A DNA stretch of 64,000 nucleotides, from contig CM074140.1 of the NCBI GenBank assembly GCA_037178625.1, positions 496,001 through 560,000 of the forward strand, written 5' to 3'. The notes beneath the pieces were generated by a model that worked only from the letters and a program-made list of their open reading frames with translations, made no database searches and was not told the origin of the DNA. Of the stretch, positions 54,004-64,000 are shown piece by piece (the stretch's first letter is position 1; every line of letters begins with the position of its first letter). This DNA comes from Skeletonema tropicum (Eukaryota > Bacillariophyta > Thalassiosirophyceae > Thalassiosirales > Thalassiosiraceae). The position numbers were made by a program, and so were the translations under genes.

Positions 54004-54310
54004 AGTAAAAAACAATGCGTAGGGTAGAAAGCTAGAGAACCTTTGTTTCAAACTGACGCTTTTAGCTTGTAGCTGCCCTCCCATTGAATTGGACACAAAC
54101 GATATCATTCTCCTAGACACCAATCGTCTACTCCAGATGCCACAGTACAATATCTATATCACATAATGGAAATTAGGAGGAGTCGGATTTCGTGATTCCC
54201 TTCTGTACTATTTCACCTTATCAAGCTTGTCAATGAGCGGCTTGGTTAGTCATAATTTCGCCCCTCTCTAGAGGGCTAATCAGACGTACTTTACAATTTC
54301 TGCAACGCAG

Positions 54311-55456
54311 ATGGGATCGATTGCGATAGATTTCATCAAAAAGCAACGAAAGGATGGCAAATGCAAGACGTTTGACGATGCTTTTGCAGAGATTCAGAAC
54401 GAATTTGGTCTGAAGTTACTGCTCGTAGCGTGGGAAATAGACCCAGATGGTATCGATTGCGATAGATTTCATTGAAAAGCAACGAAAGGATGGGCAAATG
54501 CAAGACGTTTGACGATGCTTTTGCGGAGATTCAGAACGAATTTGGTTTGAATTATGCTCTAGCGTGGAAGAAAAAGCAGATGGGATCGATTGCGATAGAT
54601 TTCATCAAAAAGCAACGAAAGGATGGGCAAATGCAAGACGTTTGACGATGCTTTTGCAGAGATTGAGAAAGAATTTGGTTTGAATTATGCTCGAAAGTGG
54701 GAAACAACGCAGATGGTTCCAAAAGCAGCAGCTTTCATTGAAAAGCAACGAAAGGATGGCAAATGCAAGACGTTTGACGATGCTTTTGCAGAGATTCAGA
54801 AAGAATTTGGTTTGAATTATGCTCGAAAGTGGGAAACAACGCAGATGGTTCCAAAAGCAGCAGCTTTCATTGAAAAGCAACGAAAGGAGGGCAAGTGTGA
54901 GAAGTTCGACGATGCTTTTGCAGAGATTGAGAAAGAATTTGGTTTGAATTATGCTCGAAAGTGGGAAGCAACGCAGATGGTTCCAAAAGCAGCAGCTTTC
55001 ATTGAAAAGCAACGTGCTAATGGCAATTGCAATGAGCATTACAAAGCTTTTGTTGCGATTGAGAATAAATTTGGTCCGATTGTTGCTCGTGCGTGGGAAG
55101 CAACACTGATGTCAACAGAGCAAATTGAGTTGTCCAGATGCAATCTGAAAAATGAGTATATTGCTGAGTATGGAAAGCTAGCTAAGGCGAGACATGAGGC
55201 TGAACAAGAAAAGATTCGTCGAGCGAAACTAGCTACTACCCTTGGACCTGCAAAGATCGCCCTGAAAACATACGTACAGAGGCTGCGTCAAGGAAAATTG
55301 AGCCATCTGACAGTACGCGATATGAAACCTCTTGTGAACTACATTGTCACATTTCATCCAAAGGATAAGTTTGACAAACCTTCAAAGTACAACACCGCGG
55401 TAAAGATGAGACACCGACTTGGACCGATCTCACGATCAGCTGATGGGCGCGCTTGA
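54311..55456 (+). pseudogene. 44-residue-repeat protein, copy 2 (six units, frame breaks)
   Basis: Units start at about 54311, 54447, 54580, 54713, 54845 and 54977, one fewer than copy 1. The first three carry indels (for example an extra G in 'gatgggcaaatgc' near 54493 and 54625, and a scrambled end of unit one near 54410-54440). An ATG created by the shift at 54623 opens a 277-residue frame with 3.7 repeats and the intact C-terminus. It is either a shortened protein or a pseudogene. Confidence 0.7.
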
Positions 55457-57523
55457 ATTGGGATCCCCGAGACCTTGAACCCGAGACCTTTATTTTTAAT
55501 TAAAGCTAGTAAGCCCCCTAAGTAAACGACCACTCCCCGTCCATCGAAATCTCATGAGGGGCACGTGCAACCACCGACCAAAGATGGTGCTACTAGTCCA
55601 TAGGAACTTCCCTGATATCGTCAATGCATGTGCCCCATAATTTTTCAGTGCGTATTCAGTGCTTCAATTATCGCCCGATCGGTCCTGTGTAGGCCATTCA
55701 GCTTCCATGAAGGTTATGCCGTCTCCCACGACATCATTCATCCCTCCGGCCTTTCGGTCTCTTTCGATGGATCTCCCAGAAGAAATACGGCACGTTATTT
55801 GTATTCGTATCCACCCAAGCTGACCACAACAGAAGGATTTTTAATCTTAAAGGGGTTCGTCAGATGCCACATAAGATCATTCCATCGAAATCGATCGAGG
55901 GGGGGGACAACACTAGTCGAAAACAGTGCTGTTACACCATAGGAACTTCGCTGATACAGTCATTGCATATGCCCCTCGGATATTCAGCCTGTATTCAGAG
56001 TTTTACCAATTCGAATTTAATACGTTCATGTCGAACTTAGTGCAGGGGAGAGCTGCTGTGGAAATAATTCGAATGGGATGATCTTGTCGAGCGTTTCCAC
56101 CCTTTCTTCAATCTAATACGCTGCAATCAGATAATATTCGTCTTTCGCATTATTTTCTGAGGCATGTATCGAATGGATTGAATTTATTCACTTGTGGAAG
56201 ATTGATCGCATTTTCATTCACACATGGTCTCAAATGGTGTAAATCTTTGATCAAATACTGCAGGGACTTATCCAGAGCTAATTGAAGCAACTGAGGCGGT
56301 GATGGTCACCTCTTACCTCTTCTTAATCAGGATTGCTCGAGATCAGATGCTTTTTCTCTACGAAAGCCGGTTACACAAATTGGACGCGTGTATGTTAGAT
56401 CGAAGATAAATGCTCAAGGAAACAAGCAGCGAATCTTGCACCAAACGCAGAAGCTGAGTCTCTTTTGTAGTAATGCACTACGTATCGGGTCGTGCCTTCA
56501 ATTTCAATCTCGCCTTGTGCAAAATGAATTATCCTATTACATGAGTGCTAATGTAATCTGGACCATCTTAGTGTAAATTGACAAGATATCGTCGAAATGT
56601 TGGCAAGATGGACGAATGTACGAAGGTTGAAACTGTAAGATAGTAATTCAATTCCAAATTACTACTAATTCTTGACCATCCTGTTCGTATACTTATGCCT
56701 ACCTTGTTCGACATGCCATGTTAGTAGCTCGTGGATGGAGAGCGAATCGAATTAAAATTTCATTCGAATCGACTGGCGCCAAGACGCTTGGAACGAATGC
56801 CTCGAAAATCCTGATGCAAGGAAGAAGGTCAAAATCGATCAGCTGATCGTGAGATCGGTCCTTGGCATTACCTTTCATGACAAAGTGGATTGCTTGACTA
56901 AATACTTTTCAGAGGAATAGGTCCGGAATACCTGTAAACCTAAGAACGTCATCTATTCTCATTTTTCCCGTAGAACTTCTACGTTGGAATAGTAGAAAAC
57001 CAGCTCTGATTTATTTCCAGCTCTGATTTATTTCCAGCTCTGATTTATTTATGCAAAAATGGAACATAGTAGGTCAGAACGAGAGAGCCCTAAATGTGCT
57101 AGAAGAGAGAAGAGATAAGCAGTTTAGGCGCCTGCCGCACGCCAGCTGAAAGAGAGGCGGTAACCGCAGGAAGTCAGGCATCATCGATTTTCGAGCGCCG
57201 ACCCCATGCCTGCGAAAGGCAGGCGATGGGGTCGGCGGCAGATTCGTCCACTGCAATAATCTATGTTGCTATTAAAAGCTATTTCTTTTCTTTCCTGCCT
57301 TTCTTTCTTATCTATGTCATTGTGACACTCTTCCACCGGGGGACTTGGTACTTGTATTTGCGGGTGCACGTCTCGACAGTGTTCTTTTTGCCATCTTACT
57401 TGACGCGGTTGCATTGCTTATAATGTTTAGCATAATATAATCACTTCTACTTCTAGCTCCACGCTAATACGCTTCAACATAATAAATCTTCCTTCTCTGG
57501 CATCGATTATAATTCAAACAAAG
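55457..57523. other. long gene-free interval
   Basis: The first 300 bases match the flank at 41723-42020; from 55755 the sequence is unique in the window. Short ORFs lack support. 'ttatttccagctctga' is repeated three times near 57009-57050. The hairpin at 57196-57237 is listed separately. Confidence 0.5.
57196..57237. other. strong GC hairpin with GAAA loop
   Basis: CGCCGACCCCATGCCTGC pairs with GGCAGGC-GATGGGGTCGGCG across a GAAA tetraloop, leaving one bulged base. A near-perfect 17-18 bp stem like this is unusual for the surroundings. It may be a structured RNA or just a palindrome; no family is recognised. Confidence 0.6.
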
Positions 57524-58447
57524 ATGGGAAATTGCTGCACATATCCAAATGGACGCTTAACTCTTGTCCCGTCTCTTTTGAACATTCTAGCGTAAGTGAA
57601 AGTTGTATTCTTAATCTGCTGTTTTGATGTATAGCCATTGCTTTCAAATACTCTAACTTCAATATCTATTCACGCGTATGAAGACTTTTCTTGTCGTTCT
57701 GGGGGCTGTTCGATTGCAAGTTTGCTGGGCAGATCGGTCTTCTCTGGCATTATGCTCCTAATTTTTATTTTTATTCTTCAACTTGGGACGTTGGTGTATG
57801 CGAACCGTACAGCAGTTTTGAAGAATCGATGATTAAACAAGATGGAACATTTACAGCTGCACGTGGCTTCGGAGTGGTGAGTCCACTTCTTATTATGTCT
57901 CGTCAATTCCGTGTACAACAAATTTATGATATAACCGTGACTAAACTCGTATTTTCAGGCTGCTGTTGTATGTGGATTTGTAATGACGATAGCAATTTGG
58001 GTTATTGCACCATGTATTCCAGTGCCAAAGATTGGATGGAGAATCATAGGCCTCATCCTTTTCATGATTGGTCTCTTTCAAATGTTTACCTTGCTGATTC
58101 TATCCTCAAGCTTTTGTAGCTCTGCCTGCACTGATCTTGGGACTGGAGGTATTTTATCAATCGTATCAGGAGTATTGTGGTTTGCGTCTGCAATTTTGTG
58201 TTGCTTAATTAGTGAACCAGTCAGAAACGACGATGGACGGTTACCAGTGTTACCAGTGACAGTAGAAACGCCAGTGACACAAAATCATCACGTAGTCAAA
58301 GAAACAACAACTCAGCAGCATATTGAGCCGGACGGTACTATTGTGAAAGAGATAAGAACAACTCGTGCAGATGGAGGGATGACGGTAACAAAAGAAGTCA
58401 TTCCGCCGGGAACAGCTGTTGCTTCAGTGGTTGCGAACAATATGTAG
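57524..58447 (+). CDS. four-TM protein with MGNCC lipidation motif
   Basis: Three exons are proposed, 57524-57591, 57684-57876 and 57959-58447 (introns of 92 and 82 bases, GTAAGT...GAAG and GTGAGT...TTCAG), giving 249 residues. The start MGNCCTYP has a Gly-2 and Cys pair, a likely site for myristate and palmitate. A first hydrophobic helix (LNILALFLSFWGLF) precedes an extracellular-type loop (DCKFAGQIGLLWHY, VCEPYSSF, TFTAARGFGV). Three more helices follow in the last exon (VVCGFVMTIAIWVIA, IGLILFMIGLFQMFTLLIL, GGILSIVSGVLWFASAILCCLI) and then a cytosolic tail with TTTQQHIEPDGTIVKEIRTT. The layout resembles a diatom tetraspan family; no function is known. It is absent from the first duplication copy. 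Confidence 0.7.
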
Positions 58448-59112
58448 GGCAATGTATAACAATGAATAGCATGGATAGATAGTTGTAACAGAAATTAGAT
58501 TGTTTTCATGAACCAACATGCAAAAATGGAAAGTAGTAGGTCAGAGCAAGGAACTAGGGAAGAGTAAACAACCAACCCGATGAGCTCACCAACCTTCTCT
58601 TGGTCTTGCCTTCATCTGGTATACTAATGAACTTCAAGAACTACAAAAACATCCTGTTCCGTGATTTACATCGTCTTTCGAGGCATCTTAACCCCTTCTT
58701 TGGCTATTGACTATTGTACTCTAGCCCTAATAAAGCAAGGAGCACGGAGCAAGAGCAAGTCCATCCGGGAGGACTCCGATCCGAGTCTTCATTGACCTGT
58801 AAACAGGACACGTCTGGCCTTCTCCCGAAAAGGGGAACTGTCTTCATCTGCAGCGCAGAAAACCATCACCATTGCCATTGCCATTGGCATCATAATTTCA
58901 CTACGATATACACCTAACTCCACTACATTCATCTTTGCTGATCGCATCTTCTGATCAGCTTTACTTTTGCAGGCACATGCCGAAGCATCCATCATTATCC
59001 ATATAGCTCCAAGGCGCCTTTAGACAGGGTTATCATTGAAGGCGCCCTCCCAAGAAAAACACATCATCGTACTATATCACAACATCATAAGTATCACAAA
59101 GCAATCAAGACA
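58448..59112. other. spacer with no supported gene
   Basis: No coding frame or repeat is recognised. It contains the promoter of the POLR3H gene. Confidence 0.5.
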
Positions 59113-60036
59113 ATGTTTGTCATAGCTACAATCGCCGATACTATCCGCGTGCCACCTCCACTTCTCTCGCAGCCTACACTTACTTCAGTTCAGACTGAAA
59201 TAGAAAAGCGTTACCCTAATAAAATCATCGTGGACGTTGGCCTTGTCATCGCTCCATATGGACCACCTCTGCAAATTGGTGATGGGATGTTCGTCCCTGG
59301 AGATGGCGGAGCGCATCATCAAGTGGTGTTCAAAGCAATAGTCTTTCGACCTTTCGTTGAAGAAGTGTTGATAGGAACTGTGACAGATAGTAATGAGGAT
59401 GGAATCACTGTAAGCATCGGTGGATTCTTCGATCATGTGTTCATACCTGTCTATTGGATGTTGAATCCGAGTGTTTATGATGAATCTACGGGGTTGTGGG
59501 TGTGGACTCCAAATTATGATGATGACGATGATGATGAGGAAGATAATACGGAAAAAGAACAGGAGGATGAAGGCCAGAAACAGAATGGATCTATAACTGT
59601 AAAGGAGGAACCTGGAGCGGAAATGCAAACGGAAGAAGGCCAGGTAGATGCACAAGAACAAGAGGAAGAGGCGGACGACGCGGAAGGGAGTAGATTCGAA
59701 ATAGAAATTGGATCAGAGATACGGGTCAAGGTCAAATCAGTCAACTTTACACGTATAACAACAACAATGAAGGGAGTGCAGGCAACTACTACAACTACGG
59801 CCCATACATCAAATAGAGCATTTGGACTGGATGGTAATGGAGCGAAAACGAAATCGAGTGGGCCTAATGATGGGGAGGGGGGAGTGCGAAGGCGAAGCTC
59901 ATCGGCAGATTTGAGTGATTCAGATTGCCGACCCGCACCGATGCAGATAGTGGGAAGTATCTGTGAGGATGGTTTGGGTTTAACGAGCTGGTGGAAGGAA
60001 GCTGAGGAGGAAGAAACGGAAGACACGGAGGAATGA
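59113..60036 (+). CDS. POLR3H: RNA polymerase III subunit RPC8/RPC25
   Basis: This intronless gene encodes 307 residues. The N-terminal tip domain (MFVIATIADTIRVPP, EIEKRYPNKIIVDVGLVIAPY) and OB-fold region (VFPGDGG-like FVPGDGGAHHQVVFKAIVFRPFVEEVLIGTV, ISIGGFFDHVFIP read as VSIGGFFDHVFIP) match the Rpb7/Rpc25 family. The C-terminal GSICEDGLGLTSWW is specific to the Pol III subunit. The subunit pairs with Rpc17 in the stalk and is needed for initiation at tRNA and 5S genes. An acidic Glu/Asp/Gln-rich insert at about residues 138-195 and a Ser/Thr-rich stretch lengthen it well beyond the human protein (about 204 residues). Convergent with the ankyrin gene, 146 bases apart. Absent from the first duplication copy. 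Confidence 0.93.
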   Translation: MFVIATIADTIRVPPPLLSQPTLTSVQTEIEKRYPNKIIVDVGLVIAPYGPPLQIGDGMFVPGDGGAHHQVVFKAIVFRPFVEEVLIGTVTDSNEDGITVSIGGFFDHVFIPVYWMLNPSVYDESTGLWVWTPNYDDDDDDEEDNTEKEQEDEGQKQNGSITVKEEPGAEMQTEEGQVDAQEQEEEADDAEGSRFEIEIGSEIRVKVKSVNFTRITTTMKGVQATTTTTAHTSNRAFGLDGNGAKTKSSGPNDGEGGVRRRSSSADLSDSDCRPAPMQIVGSICEDGLGLTSWWKEAEEEETEDTEE

Positions 60037-60182
60037 AAGATTGGCCATGGCTAATCGTACTTAACAGAGCTAGCTACAATTAATGAGATCTATTGACAAA
60101 GTGCCGCCTTTTTAAGGAAGATGTTTTCACACACACTATTATACAATGCCTGTGAGTCTAAGGCTCACGAATAACCAAAAGA

Positions 60183-62956
60183 TCAACACTCTGCCATACG
60201 TGAATACTTTTCGACAGCTTCTTCCAATAACCGCACGATATCGGCAGGCGCGTTGTTTGCCTTAGCTCTGTCAACAGGCGATTGTCCACTGCTATTCTGA
60301 ACCAAGACTGCAGAAGGCGCAGCTTCAATCAAGGGCCGGACTGACGATGCGGACGTAGCGTACGCTGCCGCGTAGTGGAGTGGTGCATCCTTGTTCCTAT
60401 TTTGCACGGATGCCCCCTCTGGCCAGCTCTTGAGCAACAGCTGCACCACCTCACTTGGCGCCTGGTATGCTGTTGCACAGTGAAGTGGTAGATTACCGTA
60501 CTGATTTTGAACGCACAATGCATCTGGGTGAACTTCAAGAAGCATTTTGACCACTCCCAATGATGCTCTGTATTTTGCTGCATCGTGTAGGGGTGTGTTA
60601 TTGCTTTTATTTCTTGCTTTAGCGGCAGGAGGATACGCTTTAATTAATGCACGAATGACTGGTTCTTTCGCTTGAGACTGCGCGGCAAGATGCAGTGGTA
60701 AATGACCTCGTTGGGTCTTGACCCCAGCAGCCGATGGATTGAGCTCTGCCAAAGTTTTGATAAGCAAACTTGTTGCATATGTGTTTTGAGCTGCAACGTG
60801 AAGAGGGGTTCTTTTCAGACGATCTTGTACTGCTGCAGCAGCTGGTGTTCCGATACTCAGCACAGTGGCGATTGATTGTGAAACGCCGGGTTGGGCTGCC
60901 GCTAGATGCAGTGGTGTAGCACCGAAGCTATTTGTCATGGAAGATGCCTTGTTTGCGTCTTGGTGCTTCATTAGAAGCTTCGAAATCTGGGAAGGTGCAT
61001 CAAACAACGCACAGCACTAGTGTGAAAGACAATCAGATGAAATGAGATAAGAGGCGACGAGGACGTGAATTAAGACAACGAAAGCCTGCATCAAGTGGAA
61101 ACACTCACATGCAATGGCGTCAATTTCTCCCTGTTTGCGGTAAGAATTGGAGATGATACATCGGATGTATCCCTGAGAGGACTGCTCTTCAACGCAGTGT
61201 CGTTCATGAGTAACTCGACAATTTTCAACCTGTTCCTATCCACCTTCCCATCACTGCTTCCATTCCCACCTCTTCCAACATCCCCTCCATCAATTGCCGC
61301 ATTGGAAACAACCAAGTGCAAGGGGATATCTCCGTCTATAGTCACACGTGTCACTGCCTGAGGGTATGCATTAATGAGCCGTTTCACCACACCGTGACTA
61401 ACGCGTCCAAATGCCGCTGCCCAATGCAGTGGCAATAAGCCACGTCCATCCTCTACTTCTGCTACAGAGGGTGCAGCTTCGAGTAATGCCTCGATGACAC
61501 AATCATGGGCTCCATGGGCGAGCGCCACATGAAGTGGAGTGGCCCCTTCCGGGGTGGTGGCATTTACGGCTGCTTCAGCCTCAAGGGCAAGGTTCACAGC
61601 TTCCAGTGCCATCTTTTCCGCATTTGTTAATTTTGAAGAGATATTATCATCAGCGCTGCTGCTTCTGCGATTATTACTTGACCCTCTAGCGGTATCCCCG
61701 ACATCATCATCGTCACCAGCAGCAGGAACACTAGCAGCACACAAGGGACTAGTCACCAGCATGTGCAAAGGAGTATCCCCTTCAGAATTTTGCATCGTCC
61801 AAGCAGACTTTGGTGCAACTCTCACAATCGCCTTTAGCACCGCTAGATGATCAATCCCATCATCAATATACTCTAAATTACCACAACACAAATGTAACGG
61901 GGTGTTGCCCTCACCATCACGAATGCTCTGCAATACTGCCATTTCACGTGAATTTTCTGGCATGAGTTGGATCATCATTGCGCCCAATAATGGTGGGACC
62001 TTCCATGATGCTACGTGCAATGTAGTTCCTCCATCACGAGGATGTGGAATCGATAATTGAGCGGCAATATCTGTTGGGTTGGGTGATTTGGATAGGTCAG
62101 TGATGTGCTGGTGAAGTTCCTTCCATGATGCCTTTTCCATTGCACGATGAAGAGGCGAGAGGGAATTATTATCAGTGGCAGCGACTTGTCGTGTTGGGCT
62201 ACTTGTAGGTGCATGAGAGGTGAGAGCTGAAGCAATTGAATCCACTTGTCTAGAAGAGGATGATCGTTTCATGCTCCTTTCCTCTCTTGTCGATCTTGAT
62301 GGAGGTGGTAATAACTGTTGCTGGGTTTGCTGCTCTTTCTTGTCTTCCAAACTATTGCTATTGTTGCTTGTTGTGGCATTCACACGCTCCTTACTTTCCT
62401 CGGCACGTCTCTTCCAGTAATCTCTGAGTGATTCACCCCCTCCAGTTCCCCCACTGGATGTGGCTGTAGCAGTAGAATTCGAACTTGACATCTTTTCTTC
62501 CTTCTTTTCTTTACGCTTGGCATCCTTGTCCTTGTCCCTCCCCCGACTCTTGCTCCTATGATCACGTGATCGACTCTTCGACCTATGAGATCTATCACTC
62601 TTGTCGCGATGTCGTCGACGTTTTTCGCCATCCTCGGATAATAATGAGGATGCTCCCTCTGTATTAATCTTTTTGGTTGCGGTGGGAGATGATACTGTAC
62701 CGGCCTCGCTCAACTCTTGAGCTGCACGTGACGCACTCGATGATATTTTCATGGTAGGTGCACTTGCCCGTTTGCTTGAATACGATGCTGATACCGCAGA
62801 GTTGCTGGTAGAAGTATTGTGCCCAACACTGCGGCTGATTGGATCATCTGTTTTGAAGGAAGAATTTTTTATCTCTGCACTGTTGGAGGAGGCGGCTGTG
62901 GGGCTTTTGCGGCTCCGCAATCTTGAAAAAAGATTTGAAGCGTCTGCGGAACTCAT
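60183..62956 (-). CDS. RS-rich ankyrin-repeat protein, intact copy
   Basis: Exon 1 is 62956-61109 and exon 2 is 61016-60183 (92-base intron, GTGAGT...CACTAG, phase 0). Splicing joins LTPLH to CCALFDAPSQ and gives 893 residues. The N-terminal third is Ser-rich, with an RS/KR domain (KRRRHRDKSDRSHRSKSRSR, KDAKRKEKKEEK), a likely nuclear signal. At least a dozen ankyrin repeats follow (NTPLHLCCGN, GDTPLHMLV, GATPLHVALAHG, GLLPLHWAAAFGR, ATPLHLAAAQPG, RTPLHVAAQN, HLPLHLAAQ, NTPLHDAAK, NLPLHCATA, DAPLHYAAA). Ankyrin arrays bind proteins; the partner is unknown. The first duplication copy stops after the first repeat. Confidence 0.85.
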
Positions 62957-63334
62957 TGTATGATTACGGTTTTATTTCGCTGTTGTCTGTCTCTCCAACA
63001 GGTCTCTCCAATATCAATTATCCGTTGCTGTTAATGAGAGTGAGTAGCCCCTGCGTCCCGTTCACTTCATGATCTTTGTCCGTGACGGTTTTGTCTCTTC
63101 TGTTCAGATACGTGTCCTTTTTATCAACTTTCCACTGTGATAAAGAAATGAGTTTGTATGTGTTGGGTGAACGTAAAGAGTATGGTAGCATGGCTGAAGA
63201 AGTCTTGCCACCCGCTATTGACTAACTTTGTACATCAAATGCATTATATTATATTATATTATATTATATGCAAAGGTAAGATTTGTTCGAAGAGATACCC
63301 TTTATTGTACTCTTACCCATCCTCCCTGCAGCTA
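62957..63334. other. spacer with TATTA microsatellite, copy 2
   Basis: This matches 43034-43406. The (tatta)n tract at 63242-63269 is one unit longer than in the first copy. Confidence 0.7.
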
Positions 63335-64000
63335 CTAGTTCCCCAAGAGACTATTCCAGCTCCAGTCTAGTCGTGGGAAGCTACCCGCGCCTGCCAATAA
63401 CATCTTTGCACGCTCACTCCCCATATCTTGAACAAACTCTTCTAACCATAATGAACTCTCTGTGTCCATCGAATGGTTGCCCTCCTTGGCCAAAGTATCA
63501 TACCGATCTTGACTCTGTCGCAATTCTACTCGAATATCTTTCCGATACGTATATGCCTCAAAACTATCCAAGTAATGATTCACTCTGAAGAGAGATAACA
63601 CATATTGAGGGGAGTAATACCAATCCTGACGATGACAGTAATGACTTAATGGTGCGTGAACGTTCTCAGCCTCCACTTGTAATTCCTCCATCGGGATTTT
63701 GCTCACATCAATCATGGTCTTTCCGTAGGCATAGGTACCCTTGGCTGCATGCCAGCGATATCGAAGGGTGACAAAGTCGTTGGGGTTGAAAGGTCCCACA
63801 CTTGTTGTTGTCTCTGATGGAGATTCAAAAGGGCCATACCTCAAGCGAGGCATCGTAATACAAGGACCAATCGAATCATACCCATAACGATTTGAATGTT
63901 CCTTCACGACATCAAGAATTGTTTTCCTACCATCAACACTCGGCAATCGTTCCCTTGCTTCCTTTGCATCATTCACTGACAACCGCTTTGGCCACAAAGC
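63335..64000 (-). CDS. GT92/DUF23-like glycosyltransferase, copy 2, cut by window edge
   Basis: This is the C-terminal 220 residues of a second copy of the gene at 43407-45212, ending with the same LDWSWNSLLGN. The frame is open to the right edge, so the 5' two thirds lie outside the window. No disabling lesion is visible in the part shown. Confidence 0.85.
   Translation of the reverse strand, partial: ALWPKRLSVNDAKEARERLPSVDGRKTILDVVKEHSNRYGYDSIGPCITMPRLRYGPFESPSETTTSVGPFNPNDFVTLRYRWHAAKGTYAYGKTMIDVSKIPMEELQVEAENVHAPLSHYCHRQDWYYSPQYVLSLFRVNHYLDSFEAYTYRKDIRVELRQSQDRYDTLAKEGNHSMDTESSLWLEEFVQDMGSERAKMLLAGAGSFPRLDWSWNSLLGN

Larger units (their letters stand above)
52027..64000. repeat. direct duplication, second copy (continues past the window)
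   Basis: It begins 'gttgccggcagagagtg' inside the second half of a hAT-like MITE and matches 38140 onward. It retains the 6.19 kb absent from the first copy. Differences from the first copy are few (single substitutions, single-base indels, the 28-bp and TATTA length changes, one fewer 132-bp unit). Confidence 0.9.

Overview
This 64 kb window is nuclear DNA of a eukaryotic alga, most likely a centric diatom. Genes are dense and intron-poor, with GT-AG introns of about 80-230 bases. There is a plastid sugar-phosphate translocator with a signal peptide and an ASAF-like cleavage motif, plus asparagine, glutamine and threonine homopolymer runs, secreted Thr/Pro/Lys-linker proteins and housekeeping eukaryotic genes. 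Species-level assignment is not possible from the sequence alone.

Layout. Bases 1-8.6 kb are repeat-rich. Two direct copies of a small acidic protein gene (2023-2511 and 7732-8223) flank a block bounded by diverged inverted repeats (3161-3267 / 7315-7417). That block carries a cysteine-rich gene split by a hAT-like MITE (6232-7004, perfect 8-bp target duplication). Bases 8.6-22.4 kb are ordinary gene-dense DNA: a radical-SAM-like protein, PRP18, thioredoxin, a plastid translocator, a secreted beta-propeller/choice-of-anchor-B-like protein with three Cys modules, a low-complexity protein and a ubiquitin-like protein. Bases 22.4-25 kb are repeat debris. Bases 25-37.3 kb hold a P-loop/RGG protein, U5 snRNP 40K (SNRNP40), a secreted Cys protein, a coiled-coil protein, a mitochondrial carrier, an amidohydrolase and ALG1. 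From 37.4 kb on there are several DNA transposons (hAT MITE 37617-38423, pogo-like 45621-46498, MULE-like 47434-48088) and a large direct duplication: sequence from 38140 recurs from 52027 to the window end. The first copy has lost 6,189 bp that in the second copy holds a four-TM protein gene, POLR3H and most of an ankyrin-repeat gene.

How genes relate. Prp18 and SNRNP40 both belong to pre-mRNA splicing, and POLR3H to RNA polymerase III. ALG1, a GT92-like enzyme and a GT25-sulfotransferase fusion all act on glycans in the secretory route. These are scattered housekeeping and accessory genes rather than one pathway; many neighbours are convergent with very short spacers (10 bases between stop codons at 27.09 kb).

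Caution. At least a dozen genes need a single-base correction to read through, and nearly all of these are +1 insertions. This pattern looks more like residual long-read sequencing error than biology. The direct duplication could likewise be two haplotypes joined in assembly. Both points affect how the disrupted genes below should be read.
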